NCBI RefSeq assembly: GCF_027580225.2
Contig: NC_073354.2
Coordinates: forward strand, 4,874,001 to 4,938,000
Direction: 5' to 3'
From: Misgurnus anguillicaudatus
Lineage: Eukaryota > Chordata > Actinopteri > Cypriniformes > Cobitidae
DNA length: 64,000 nt
This document shows, piece after piece, positions 21,316 to 33,879 of the stretch; positions within the stretch are counted from its first letter, which is position 1, and every line of letters starts with the position of its first letter. The position numbers were made by a program, and so were the translations under genes. The notes below the pieces were generated by a model. The model worked only from the letters and a program-made list of their open reading frames with translations, did not search any database and was not told the origin of the DNA.

Positions 21316-23435
21316 CAGATTAATGTTTCCATTGAAGCACACAAAATGCTCTTTGAAATGTTTTCAAATATTTACTTGGATCAAAACCTACTCTGGTATA
21401 TTCGTATATTACTGGAATATATACATATATTTTTGTATCTAGGGTATTGTTTTCCATCTGTTTTGTGGCATTTTGCCTGAGGTTTATTGCATTTCTGAGT
21501 GTTTGTGAATATAAGCGTGTGCATGTGTTAGTGGGTTTATGTAAATGAATACAAAACAAAATATAGCTTTTCTACTATGCTGCATTTAAATTTGGCTTAT
21601 ATAACAGCTTCAGTGTAAAGCAATGAATGCTAAGCTGGCTACACGTGTAACACACGATGATGAATGAGTTATGTGTCCAATTCTGTGGCTTTCAGATGAC
21701 TTTAAATCAATGGCTTTAAACTCTCTCTATATTCACAGGAGCTGAACTCCATTTAAAATTCATTTATTTGAAGATAGACTTTTGTTAGCATTGTCACTGA
21801 GATGTTTTTTTATATATTCACATTACACTGGATGTCATACAGTAAGTGTGAAAGGCTGAAAAAAATGTTTTTTATTAGAGTTTAGAAGAAGCATAAGAAC
21901 ATTTAAATATGTTTGCCAATGTCCACCAAATCTGTTCTTCAAATTTATATCATTTAAAGACCCTATATAAAGAATAATAGCAGTAAAGATGGGGGTACAA
22001 GACTTCAGCTTTTCTTATTCCATTGTGATTGTTAGTTTAGTGTTACCACCATCCAAAGTCAGTCATGCTGGACCTAATGAACCAATGAGGGAAAGAAATG
22101 AGGAGAAAATGAGATTTACACTCCAACACACACGGACGTATGCTTGCACGCGCACACACGCACACCATTTTAAACTGCTTATTCAGGTTACACTTATAAC
22201 TCTCTCAATTACAAACATACAAATACATGTAAACAGAGTAACACACACATTATAAGTTACCTGCTTATTATTCACTGCATTCAACAATGTGTTAGTATAT
22301 GAGGTGTTTGTTGGACTTTGGACTGCTGGATTTTGTGTTGGTACAGTTATTGCATACAAATCGTGTCCGATTTAAACTGAACGATGAAAAGGTCACAAGC
22401 AATCATCACTAGATGTATGGGTTCAAACATCTGAGAGATCATATTAAAAAATTGGAAAGCTGGAACTGAATAGTTTTGAATCATTTGGAAGAAAGAAGAG
22501 GAGCAATGTCATATAATAATAACAAATGTATACATTATATGTTGTTTCTAGTAAACCTGTGACATTGATCATACTAAACCCTTGCTTTTTGTTTTGTCAT
22601 TAGATGTCATACATTAGAAGTGACATGCATGTCTGAGATCTGCCCATGCAGAAAACAGCACCAACACATTACAGGTGAATGTCACATGCATTATCCCTCT
22701 GATGTTAAAATCTGAATACACCATATCAAATTGTAGTAAAAAATACTGTTAGTTTCATTGCCAGGGTGGCTGTTTATTTGCTGTCTTGTTAAGGAGGATG
22801 ACATTGGCATTGCTGTCCTTGCCCACTAGCACATTTCACTATAGGCGACTGTAACTGCAGCCCAAGGACACATCTATGATCCACAGACAGGTCAAAGCCT
22901 TCCTTAAATATTCAACACAACCCCGCTTCTCTTCTAGAAGTCAAACGGAAGAAGCAGTGGTTAAATGCAAGTTGTTATCAAACCAAAGCTTTTCTTATTG
23001 TTTGAAACATTGCTTTCCTCATGAAGAAAGAAGATAACTAGTGTAAAGTACTGTCATATTAAGGAAACTGGACTCCATCTATCATGCAGCATTACGTTTT
23101 ATCTGTGCTTCTGATTCTCGTACCCATCATTGTACTTTATATGAATTAGTGGCTTGGTCAGGAGGAATGTGCATATGTATTTTTTCATTGCTAAGGCACT
23201 TTCAGGAATTTGAAGTGGATCAAAAACATTCATCAAAGTTGACAACGGGTACTGGCTATTGGTTTTAAGATAACTTTTAGGAAAGGTTTTGATCCACTTC
23301 AAATGTTGACAAGTGTACACATGTTATACTTCATTTGCTTAGAAGTTCCAAAAGTCTTCTAAGAATTTGGAAAATGTGCCTTTTACTATTATTCTCCCTG
23401 GGGTTGGAACAACGTGCATCGAGTCAAAGCGAAAA
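21316..23435. other. Long non-coding region
   Basis: Unique-looking sequence with a short AC/CA-rich patch at 22120-22160. No gene or transposon end was recognised. Confidence 0.4.
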
Positions 23436-23720
23436 TCAAAATTCTGTCATCATTTTCTCATCCTCGTTGTTTTAAACCTGTATGAATTTATTTTTTCTAA
23501 TAAACACAGAAGAAGATATTTTGATAAATGATGGTAAGGACACAGTTGGCGGTACCCATTGTTTTCCTACTATGGAAGTCAATAGTTACAATCGGCTGTT
23601 GTGCTTACTATCATTTATCAAAATATCTTATTTTTTTCATCAGAAATTTATACAGGTTCAAAACAACATGAGGATGAGAAAATAACAGAATTTTCATTTT
23701 TTGGGTGAACTTTCACTTTA
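23436..23720. mobile_element. MITE of the AGTTCACCC family, 5' end lost
   Basis: The arms AAATTCTGTCATCATTTTCT and the mirrored ATTTTCATTTTTTGGGTGAAC flank a centre with CCTACTATGGAAGTCAAT. The layout matches the common fish GGGATAGTTCACCC foldback MITE. Other copies here: 27046-28330 (split) and 45740-45920. Confidence 0.8.
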
Positions 23721-25100
23721 AAATAGAGTCATTGCCATCTTTAGGTACTTTAAAATGTCTTTTAAAATCTGTTTTAAGGAAAATTGGATTTTGCTTGATC
23801 TTACTTTTATTTAAATGTTCTGTGTGCATGTAACTACTTAATACCGAGCCCCTAAGGTGACATTGGAGTACTGCTGCAAAGTATCAAATCCCATGTTGTC
23901 AATCATTGTATACTCACTAAATTGAGTAGTTTAATCCATTTGTATTCTATTTTTTTGCAACTCCTAAACAATAAAGGAGGTCATACCAGTGACTTAAACT
24001 AAAAGCTTCATATGAAATCATGAGATAAATGAGAAGATTTCTGATAACTGAAAAGAGACAGTGGGCTTCTCTTCATAGATCTCCAGGAAAGTGAAAGAAG
24101 GAAGTCAAGTGATGTCAGTGTGATTTTTATTTAAAAATAAAAGTTTTTTTGTTAAAATGTAACATCAGTGACACAACTCCGGGGGACCACTTCTTTCATT
24201 ATATATTTTATAATATTTATTTAGCATTTTGTTTTTTAATGTAATATACATTATATATTTGATAGTTATGGACATATTATTGTATTTTAAATGGAAAAAA
24301 ACACTGTTTTTGATCTCAAAATAAAGCATTTCCCTTCTGTACATGACTGTGCGGACGAGCACTTCTGTGGCGCTTGGAATTCTAATTGATAAATAAAAAT
24401 CAAATATTGCTACATTGATTACTCAAGAAGGTGTAATTGTTCAACATATTGTTTCATTTTAAAATATAAAAGAAAAATTAACCCTAAAGTGTTAATCAAG
24501 TGTAATATTTCTGTAAAGGCTTGGGACAGAAAAATTGACATTTCCGTAGAATGACCCATATGTTAAGGTAATAATTGATTTTTGTATGGGGGTCAAACTG
24601 TGTTGTGTTTTGACAGACTGTGAAAAAAGATTTTCATAAGTGTCTGTATATGGCACGACTGTAATTTTTGGCATTGAAATGACTGCTGTAAATACAGTAG
24701 TTAGGCGCATTTAGTTTGTACTTTATCATACCGCTAGATGGCAACATTTATTTTGGAATATCACACTTGTCAATAATAAAATGTTGATATCACATTCTCA
24801 CATTATTCAGTCTTTTGTGTGTAAATCGCACACAACATAATCATTAATGAAGAAGTTAATAAACCTGCCAAACTACTGGCAATGCAAAAAACTATAATGG
24901 TAATTATTTACAAACATAGAATAACTCTATAGAATAACTTAGAAGTACTTTTGTCGGATTATTATGAATTGTTAGGTAAAAAATGTGTAAATTATTAATC
25001 TGAGATTGAGGGGTAGGGTCATATGCAGGACATTAATCTTGTGGCATCGTTTGCAGTATTAAATTGATAAACATAGAAGTGTGTAATGTTATGAACTACA
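23721..25100. other. Non-coding region upstream of ext1 leader
   Basis: AT-rich. A CTCF-like CCGCTAGATGGCAAC lies at 24731-24745. No gene or clear transposon. Confidence 0.4.
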
Positions 25101-25129
25101 CAGCACTGAACTGAATAATGTGATGTAGT

Positions 25130-25460
25130 GCGCATCAGTAGTGAACATCGTGTCGTTTTGTATGAAGATGTTGACACTGTCGGCTTAGTACCGTGCGCGT
25201 CACGGTGCCATGCTCTCCTCGTGTCTGCCCGTCTCTCCGTACCCTAGACATCAGCCGTGACGATGGACGGTCCCGTTCAGTATTTCTCTCTATCAGAGCG
25301 CATCCTCCAGTAACACAGAGGAAAGGCGCAGGGACGCTGAGCGGATTTTCCAACTGTCCTCGGAATCTCTCCATCACATCGCACGCCTGTGGATGCTGAA
25401 GAAGGGGACCTGCATTATTTATAGACGCGTGCGACAGAGGAAGTGGGTGTTTTCGCGGGG
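25130..25460 (+). promoter_or_regulatory. Candidate ext1 promoter
   Basis: Base composition changes to CpG-richer DNA with GC-rich blocks (e.g. CGTGCGCGTCACGGTG near 25192). A TATA-like TTATTTATAG lies at 25415-25424. It is the only such stretch in the 12 kb upstream of the ext1 coding exon. Inferred from composition and position; no transcript evidence. Confidence 0.4.
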
Positions 25461-26403
25461 TCATCTCGGTAAAGATGTAACGCGGGCGGTATGACGTTCA
25501 GTTGGCAACGCCGTTAACTTTCGAGCCAAGTGCCTTGGGAAAAGCGCAGACATGAGATAATTCACAACGTTTGAATATGTGGGCGAATCAGAAAGACGGA
25601 GTTATGTCATGCAGGAGAAAGTGGGTTTGTTTAGTGGTTTGGTCCTTGCACTTGTTCGGGATGGGTATTGGAGCTCTGCGCGCATTTGATCAATGGATCG
25701 GGCAGTAAAGGAGTAACTTCAGATTAAACCAAACGTTGGAAGGATACTAAACTGAGGTCCTCTGGTGGATTATCTGACTTTTTCGGAGTCTCTGGACCAT
25801 GTGTGCTGCGATGAGAAGTTTCACATTGGTTTCGGAGAGTTTTAAACGCAAGTTGAGCGCGCACGTTGTCTCAGGATTTCAACAACGGATTTTGCACTTT
25901 TAACAAGAGCAAAGAGCTAAGTAGACAACAATGCCGACAAATTTCAATGCAATAAACTGTTTTTTGTTTTGTAAAGGGTGCTTTAAATAAAGTAAATCCT
26001 TACTGCGCTTCAAATGTGGAAATACTTGGATATGCGTGTTATCAACAGACTGTGATTTAATGTGATGTGTATTCATCGTGATTGGAAGAAGATTTATGGG
26101 ATTTTAAAAAGTTGACGACGTAAAGAAATATACTGTAAAGCTACATGGATCAAGCGTATAAAGTTATCAGGGTTATGGAGTTGGACAGCGCAAGTTTTTC
26201 TGCTAATTACAGCTGCAGTATAAAGATTAACGTACAGAATCAGCAACATCTTTGCTTTTAAAATGCACAAAATGGCGCACAAATTCTGCGCAAAACTCCA
26301 CAATGCGCTGACTTGATGTTTGAGAACATCTTTGAAAAGTTGAGAATCACTGAAGCTCGTGCACCATCGGTTTAGATGACTGAAGCTCCAACAGGTGACC
26401 AAG
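25461..26403 (+). other. Candidate non-coding 5' leader exon of ext1
   Basis: Repeat-poor sequence without a long ORF ends in donor-like sites (CAG/GTGACC at 26395 and AAG/GTAGAG at 26404). A matching acceptor occurs at 28441. Vertebrate EXT1 has a long 5' UTR, so a spliced leader is plausible, but the exon limits are a guess. Confidence 0.3.
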
Positions 26404-26413
26404 GTAGAGCCCC

Positions 26414-26416
<3 letters not shown>

Positions 26417-26448
<32 letters not shown>
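26417..26448. repeat. (TC)16 microsatellite
   Basis: Uninterrupted TC dinucleotide run just after the candidate leader donor. Confidence 0.95.
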
Positions 26449-26453
<5 letters not shown>

Positions 26454-26891
26454 TACATCAAACAAAAGATAAGTTGATATATGTACACTCTAGAAACGGT
26501 TGTGTAAAAACAACACATTCTGTGATAGTTTAGCCTAACTAGACACATCACACATTTTAAACACATCTAGTGTTTTTCTTAAAATGACACGTGTTAAATT
26601 GCATAACACATAAAAAAAACAGATACAGTGTAGGTATATTATTAAAAATACCAAAATAATTTCATCTAACCACTTTTGGAAAGAGTTCTTAAATCCTTAT
26701 AAAGCAACTAACTCTGTTGTCATCAAGATTATTATCTATCTTTAATATATGATTAAAAATAGTGAAAATATATGCTGTTTGTAGTGTTTTATAGAACATT
26801 TCTTATGAATTTTATTATCAGCTTTCAATATGAGTGAAAACTAAAACAAATGTGGAATGAATGTCTCAGTTTAAATAAACTATTTAACATG

Positions 26892-27045
26892 CACTCTTAA
26901 AATTAAAGGTGCCATAGAAGAACCATGTCTGACTTAATAGTTTATAAAGAACCTTTATCATCTAAAGAACCTATCTGTTACGCAATATGTACTTTGTTAT
27001 GGAAAAAAGTTTTCACAGATTATTAAAATAGAAAAAAATGGTTCT
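26892..27045. mobile_element. Short MITE, AAAGGTGCCATAGAAGAACC end
   Basis: The left end reads ACTCTTAAAATTAAAGGTGC and the right part reads AAAAATGGTTCTTTTA, the usual right arm of this fish MITE. It directly precedes the AGTTCACCC MITE. Confidence 0.55.
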
Positions 27046-28330
27046 TTTAAAGGGATAGTTCACCCAAAAATGAAATTTGTGTCATCATTTTCACTCTTAG
27101 AATAGATGTGTTAAAAACAACCCATTAGTTTTGATTCTAGGAGAACACACTAAATGCGTTGTCCCAGAATCCACACATCTTTGTGTTATTATTAAAACAC
27201 ATTTTGTGTTACTTTTAACACAATGTGTGTTTTATTTTATAACAAAATCAACACAAAGTGACACATAATGTGTTAAAATTATACATAATGTGTTAAAAGC
27301 CTAACACAAAAAGATAAAAATTAACATCCTTTCTAAGAGTGAAAGTATTTATTTACGCATCTTTGTGTGCTAAGCTTTTAAGTGTAATTTTTTTAAGTGT
27401 TGATTTTGTGTTAAAATAAAACACATGTTGTGTTAAAAGTAACACAAAATTGTTTCAATAATAATACAGAGATGTGGATTCCAGGACAAAGCATTTACAT
27501 GTAGTGTGTTGTCCCAGAATCAAAACTTATGTTTTTAACACATCTGTTCTAAGAGTGTGTTCTCAACATGTTGTTGTTTCAAGCCTGCATGAATTTTTTA
27601 TTTTGATGAACACAAAAAATAATTTTGTTAAATGATGGTAACACAGCTGTCATAACCATTAGCAGGATTAGTTGTTTTCAATAGTAGGAAAACAAATATT
27701 ACACTCTAAGAAAGGATGTGTTCATTTTTTACACATTTTTGTGTTAAGCTATTTAACACATTATGTGTCATTTTGTGTTAATTTTGTATTCTAATCAATA
27801 ACTTACAAAATCAAGTAGATTTTACACAAGATGTTGTTCCAATAATGACACAAAATGTGTCTATTTATGGACAACACATTAAAAGTGTTGTCCTTAACTC
27901 GACACAATGTGTTGTTTAACACAAACGTTTTAGGAGTGTATAAAAGTATTGTGATAAAGGAAGATATTTTGATTAAAAAAAGACGGTACCCTCACTGTAA
28001 AAAATTCAGCATTTTTTGTCAAATCAACATATAATTTTATGTAACTTTAAGTTAAAAAATTAAGTTATACTATTTCAACTTGATTTTATAAGTTATGTCA
28101 AGTTTTCACAAGCAAAACCCTAAGATAGATATGCAAAACCAGTGCATTAAATTCAATCATATTTGTTTTTCCTACTATGGAAGTCAATGATTACAATCAG
28201 CCGTGTGCTTACCATCATTTATCAAAATATCTTCTTTTGAGTTCAACAGAAAAAAGAAATTCATACAGGTTTAAAACAACATGAGAATGAAAAAATGATG
28301 ACAGAATTTTGAACTTTTGACTGAAAGAAC
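27046..28330. mobile_element. AGTTCACCC MITE broken up by several later MITEs
   Basis: The left arm TTAAAGGGATAGTTCACCC begins at 27046. Body pieces recur at 27558-27701, 27939-27990 and 28166-28330 (CCTACTATGGAAGTCAAT, ATACAGGTTTAAAACAACAT, then a degraded right arm). Between them lie three copies of a MITE with CACTCTTAGAA ends (27092-27341, 27342-27557 and 27702-27938) and a piece starting CACTGTAAAAAATTC at 27993. The last full CACTCTTAGAA copy is flanked by TA. Confidence 0.7.
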
Positions 28331-28439
28331 CCCTTATAGCATCTTTATTTTAAGGCCGTATTTGCAATTGGCAAAAGAGATGAAGTTTCAATAATATGAA
28401 ACATAAAGCTGATATAATCCTGCGTTTCTTTGTGCTTAC

Positions 28440-28550
28440 AGTGGTCTGTGTAGACTCAGAATGCTAGTATTGGTATGAGAGCTACTCCCGTGGGTTTACC
28501 GTCAACCCTCCGTGCTTCCGTCTTTTCCCGTCCTGCTTCTCGCTGTCCAC
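28440..28550 (+). other. ext1: Splice acceptor and ext1 5' UTR with two uORFs
   Basis: A pyrimidine-rich run ending in TGTGCTTACAG places a good acceptor at 28441. The leader then holds an ATG at 28461 (5 codons, stop at 28476-28478) and an ATG at 28475. The latter opens a 40-codon frame that runs past the ext1 ATG and stops at 28595-28597. Such an overlapping uORF normally lowers initiation at the main start. The main ATG has a weak -3 base (C). Confidence 0.55.
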
Positions 28551-29518
28551 ATGCAGGCAAAGAAGCGATACCTGCTGGTATCCGTGGGGGCCTGTAGCCT
28601 GCTACTAGCCTACCTGTGGGCCCTTCAGATCGGTGAATTCCAAAACCAGAACCATGCAGAGCTTTACAGAGTCTCACAGATTCCCGGCATCCAACCTCGG
28701 ACGCCCCGCTGGCCGGAATCGGTGGAGCCGCCCCTGCAGACCTACCTGGGCGAGGCCGAGCAGGAAGAAGACGGGCCGCAGCTCCTTCATCAGCACACCT
28801 CTCCCCGCGAGAGACGAGAAATACAAAAGAACATGTACAAGAGCCGGCGGTGCCGCATGGACACCTGTTTTGACTTCCGGCGCTGCGAGCGGGGCTTTAA
28901 AATCTACGCGTACCCCCCACAGAAAAGCGAAGTGCCCTCGGAAAGCTACCGGAAGATTCTGGCGGCCATCGAGGAATCGCGCTTCTACACCACCGACCCT
29001 AATGAGGCCTGTCTGTTTGTGCTGAGCATAGACACTCTGGACAGGGACCAGCTGTCCTCGCAGTACGTCCATAACGTCCGAGCCAGAATTCAGAGCCTCC
29101 CTCTGTGGTACGAGGGAAGGAATCATCTCATTTTTAACCTGTACTCCGGAACGTGGCCCGATTACACAGAGGATCTGGGCTTTGATATCGGCCAAGCCAT
29201 GTTGGCCAAGGCCAGCACGGACATGGACAACTTCAGGCCGCACTTTGACGTGTCCATCCCTCTGTTCTCGAAAGACCATCCTCAGAAAGGAGGAGATAAA
29301 GGTTATCTAACCCTTAACAACGTCCCTCCCTTACGGAAATACTCGCTGGTCTTTAAAGGAAAGAGGTACCTAACTGGCATCGGTTCTGAAACCAGAAATG
29401 CTTTGTATCATATACATAACGGGGATGAGATCGTTTTATTGACTACCTGCAAACACGGAAAAGACTGGGAAAAGCATAAAGACACGAGGTGCGACCGAGA
29501 CAATGAAGAATACACAAA
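28551..29518 (+). CDS. ext1: Exostosin-1, first coding exon (partial gene)
   Basis: EXT1 is a Golgi/ER type II glycosyltransferase that, with EXT2, extends heparan sulfate by alternating glucuronic acid and N-acetylglucosamine. The exon encodes 322 codons plus 2 nt. It has a short cytosolic MQAKKRY head, a signal anchor at residues 8-27, a variable stem to about residue 98, and then the first part of the exostosin GT47 domain ([96 protein letters not shown]). The likely start is the ATG at 28551, because MQAKKRY is the known EXT1 N terminus; the GTG-initiated extension upstream is 5' UTR. The exon ends in a Lys codon split AA/G at a GTAAGT donor, the same phase (2) as human EXT1 exon 1. An Asn-X-Ser/Thr sequon just before the first Cys pair in human EXT1 reads NMY here. 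Fish carry several ext1 paralogues; which one this is cannot be decided. GC content is far above the flanks. Confidence 0.96.
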
Positions 29519-30348
29519 GTAAGTTCGGCTCTCCTTTCTTTATCTGCTATGATCGGATTTTAGTTTCGGGATGCACAGCAAAGTGTGATTAGTGTTCGCT
29601 CGGTTCATATTTACTTTGATGTTTGCTTGTTTCAAGGTTAACGCTCCACCGAGTAGAAAAAGCACAATGGCTGTGTTTTTATGTCAGGGTGATTTAGATT
29701 TTGCACTCTCGACTGTTGTGTTTGTGCAGTTATCGTGGGAATTCAGCTATAAATGAAAGTGGTGTTGCGTGTGTCTAGCTCAGGAAAAAATGACTGTGGT
29801 AAAGGACTCAAGAGGTCTCCAAGCTCGACACAAAGCCAATCTTCATCTGTTTGCGAGCAGTAAAACATCAGCAGTTGCTGGAAATGCGGTTTTAGCTGGA
29901 AATTAGCTAAGTATTTAGTTCACTGTGATATGTTTTGTAAAAAAACAATAAGCCCTTATTAAAGGAAATGTGTGCCGCAGGTGTACCCTGCCATATCCAG
30001 AAACAGTAATATACAGCATTTTCTGAGGATCCAGCTTTTGCTGAAACTTTGTTGCTGTGAACATTTCAAATCATGTATTATACATAATATACACACACAT
30101 GTATATTCTTATACATGAAGAGCCTGAAACTATATTTATATTACCTGTGCTATAAAACACATTCTTCCATAAATAATTCACACTTTTGCATCTAAAGGTG
30201 CATTTTTGTACCTTAAAAGATATTGGTACCTCAGAGGCGTCTCAGCTTTTGTAAGTTTTTTTCTGACAGTGTACAAAGACAGTGTTATGTCAGTATTATG
30301 TTTAGCTTTTGCCTTACTTGATCACACACATAAACACAATCAGATATA
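29519..30348 (+). other. ext1: Start of ext1 intron 1
   Basis: Begins with the GTAAGT donor. The frame hits TAA at once (29520-29522), confirming intron. No second exon resembling the EXT1 continuation is seen in the remaining 34 kb, in line with the very long first intron of vertebrate EXT1. Confidence 0.8.
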
Positions 30349-30875
30349 CACTCACCTAAAGGATTATTAGGGACACCATACTAATACTGTGTTTGACCCT
30401 CTTTCGCCTTCAGAACTGCCTTAATTCTATGTGGCATTGATTCAACAAGGTGCTGAAAGCATTCTTTAGAAATGTTGACCCATATCAATAGGATAGCATC
30501 TTAAAGTTGATGGTGATTTGTGGGATGCACACCCAGGGCACGAAGCTCCCGTTCCACCACATCCCAAAGATGCTCTATTGGGACCATTTTAGTACAGTGA
30601 ACTCATTGTCATGTTCAAGAAACCAATTTGAAATGATTCAAGCTTTGTGACATGGTGCATTATCCTGCTGGAAGTAGCCATCAGAGGATGGGTACGTGGT
30701 GTCATAAAGGGATGGACATGGTCAGAAACAATGCTCAGGTAGGCCGTGGCATTTAAACAATGCCCAATTGGCACTAAGGGGCCTTAAGTGTGCCAAGAAA
30801 ACATCCTCCACACCATTACACAATTGCATTAATGAGAAATTGAACAGGTGTTCCTAATAATCCTTTAGGTGAGTG
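30349..30875. mobile_element. TA-flanked element, CACTCACCTAAAGGATTATT ends
   Basis: CACTCACCTAAAGGATTATT is mirrored by AATAATCCTTTAGGTGAGTG. TATA-type flanks give a TA target duplication. The 527-bp interior (including CACCACATCCCAAAGATGCT) is a known teleost repeat body and looks like decayed transposase sequence, but no frame is open. Confidence 0.85.
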
Positions 30876-31040
30876 TATATACACATACTGTACTCAGACT
30901 GTACTCAAATTATGCCGGGTATAAGCTTGTCTTAACTAAAAACGCTTTTTGCACATTTACTTTGCTTCACTAATGGTGCCCATTGTAGTGGACATGTATC
31001 AATGTAAAATAGGGGTTGGCAGAAATCCTGTTTTCTTACT

Positions 31041-31690
31041 GTGGGTTCACACGAGCCGCGTTTGGGGTGTCAATTTCGCATCTACCGCGTCTAGTTTGCC
31101 GCTTGAACGTTTTGAGTTTAGTTGTTTCATTCGCGCGTGAAATTCTAGTCATCGAGATATTCACGTGTAAATTCGCGTCATGGAAGGGGCTTCTGCGACT
31201 CCGCTTCCTTCCTGTAATTACATCACTATTAGAGCAAACTCCTGATTGGTTAACGTTGCACGTTTTTCCGCCAAAGTTCAAACTCGAGCATTTGCCGTGG
31301 CAATGCTCAACTCGCGCCATTCGCGCAAACTAGACGCGAGACATCCAGATGCACATCAACGCGTCTTTACATTGACTTAACATGTAAATCACTTGCGCTT
31401 GACGCCTTTACCGTGGCTGGTTTGAACGCAGCATTATAGTGCATTCACACCAGATGTGAATGAAGCATTAAGCGTGAGTGATTTACATGTTAAGTCAATG
31501 CAAAGACGAAAAGACATCCTGCAGTACGATTCGCGAATTATGTGATTTGTGCGAATGATGCGACACAAAATGAGTGTTCCACATAACGCGTGATTCGTTC
31601 AATTTGAGCCAGTTGAAAAATCTGAACTTTGGCGGATAGTCGTGCCGCATTAACCAATCAGGAGCTTGCTAGTCGTGATGTGATTACAAC
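31041..31690. repeat. Inverted pair of CG-rich GGTTCACAC-type repeats
   Basis: Two related CpG-rich halves face each other. Arms 31363-31400 and 31470-31507 (ACATTGACTTAACATGTAAA and its complement) pair over 38 nt with few mismatches. TTGGTTAA/AACCAATCAGGAGC blocks recur further out. It resembles a degenerate foldback MITE; an apparent relative is at 39759-39978. Confidence 0.6.
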
Positions 31691-32543
31691 ATAGCGAGCT
31701 AAGGCAGAAATACGAAACAAATAAATAATGTCTGAAGGGTTAAATGACATAATATTGTTACTACACAGTAACTAATGTGTAATTACATAAATCAGTATAT
31801 TTGTACTTCTATTTGTGAACACAAAGCTTATCAAGGTATACAATATATTGTTTTTAGTCACTTTATTGCAGACCTGGACATTGACATGAACAGAAATTTG
31901 ACCCATCAGAGAGATTTAGGGGATTTAAGTTATTTGTGGATTGTTTGAGTGTGTATTTGTACTAAAAACATTGTAGTCAAAGCATCTGATCTTCAGAATT
32001 GATTCACAACAAACATTAAACACTAGTAGTTACAACATGTCAAAATGATAAACGCAATTTGTGAAATGTTATTTGAAAAGAAAATAGTTGATAAAGCAAA
32101 ATGTTGTATTTCTTGACAGGTTAATGCAATCATATTATTGTGGTAATGTGCAGTGCATGACTTAATAAGTGTTATAAAAACCTTTATCGTGGGAAAAAAG
32201 TGAGTAACTAGGAAATCTACAACAGTTTAGTTGTAAAGTGAGTAGCGTGAAATGTAAAATCTACAGTCAAGTTTGAGCAGACGGTTTAAGCATGGAAGGG
32301 AAATTTCTGTCGTTCCAGTCGCTCACATCCACTGGACTGAAAGCAAATCAGGTTGGAGGTCCTGCCTAGCCGACTCTCATACTTCAAATGAATTGAGGAG
32401 GATTTCAGAGAGGCAGAACAGTCAATAATTGGCCCTCAATTGAATAAAGCAGGAGCTTAGAGTCACAGAGAATACCAAACACACACTGCTGAACCCAGAG
32501 ATGATTACAGACCGAGGCCGATAACATCCCTTACTGATTCAAA

Positions 32544-32583
<40 letters not shown>

Positions 32584-33879
32584 ACAAACAATTACACACC
32601 CAGAGCTTGTAGAAATGAAAGGATCAGTCTCTTTATTCATAGATGATTCTGAATGGAGAGTTCACATTGATTGGGTTTTATTATCCAGTGAGCCATGATG
32701 TCTGAGTTCAGTCTGTGCTCACGCTCACTGCCGTATGGGACACCCAGAATATTTCAACACAGAACAGGAAAAGAAAAAAGTAGATTGACAACAATAGTTG
32801 TGTTTCCATTACCATTCAAATTGCACAAATTGAAAATACGCTTAATTAAATAACTTAAAAGCAGGATATCTGATTTGATCCAGAAACATTTTTAGTTATG
32901 CTGGTTAAAAGTCTCCTCACATCCTGATAGCAATCACTGTGTTAAGTTGTTTAAATGTATTTGTAGAAATTTATGTCATCTGGGAAAGGCGTAGGACCAA
33001 AAAATGTTCAACCAATCATAGATCTCGGTCCGAACGGACGTTTCCTTTTTGTCCCTCATCCGTAAGCGTAATTTGAATGCCACCGCGCAGCCTGTTCACG
33101 CAGACACCATACGTCATCAGCGCGTTCACGTGCGCTCACCTCCTGCCTGTAAACAGTGAGAATGGCAAACTTTTCTGCTGAATTGACAACCTGCACCGGA
33201 GCCACAAAACCAAAGACATCTTTTATAGCAAAAACTGCCTGGATCAGCAAGAGCAAAAACCCAAATTAACATCTGTAACTTTACTGCTTTACCACGAGAT
33301 GCAAACAGCAGCTATAGGCAAAGGGTCTGAAAGGATCTTTGCTCTGTTTATTTTGGTAAGGTAGGTACGCGATATGTTTGTATTGAGATGGATTCAGATA
33401 TTCTACTTTGATGAAACATTGTGTTGCTTATGAAATTTGTGTTCGTTTACAGATTAGCGTAACAATATAGTTAATACGTCTACACAACCGAAAGTGTGCT
33501 TTAACTAATTCTGATGTAAACCAGTTGTTTATGTTGGTTATTTTATTCACTTTGTACTGCAAAGTTTTCTCACTGGTGAATGAGACATGAGATGTAACCA
33601 TCTGATCTGTGCGTGTTCATGTGTTTTGAAAGAGGCGTGACTTTGGATGGCGATTTGAATGGAGGATGGGATCGTGATTTCATTGCTAGTCGGCTACCGT
33701 TAGCATTTTTCAAAATGTGATACCCTACCTTTAAGTTTTGCCAATATATACTGTACATCGCGAAAAAGTTTATACGTTCTTGTGAGGTAGTTTTTAAGCA
33801 ATTCAGAATAGGAATATATCGCAGAACCGTAATAGAAACAGGTTTTTCCATATTTACAGATCACCTTTAGTGATGCCAA
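31691..33879. other. Mostly unique intronic sequence
   Basis: Contains a (CA)n run at 32551-32578. A repeat-free block at 32280-32545 looks unique and could be a conserved non-coding element of ext1 intron 1. A CpG-containing patch at 33000-33250 has no convincing ORF. Confidence 0.4.

Noticed and set aside
28512..28550. 13-codon N-terminal extension of ext1
   Set aside because: It opens with GTG, not ATG; EXT1 proteins begin at MQAKKRY (28551).
28674..29279. 201-codon ORF antisense to ext1
   Set aside because: Shadow of the GC-rich ext1 exon; no independent features.
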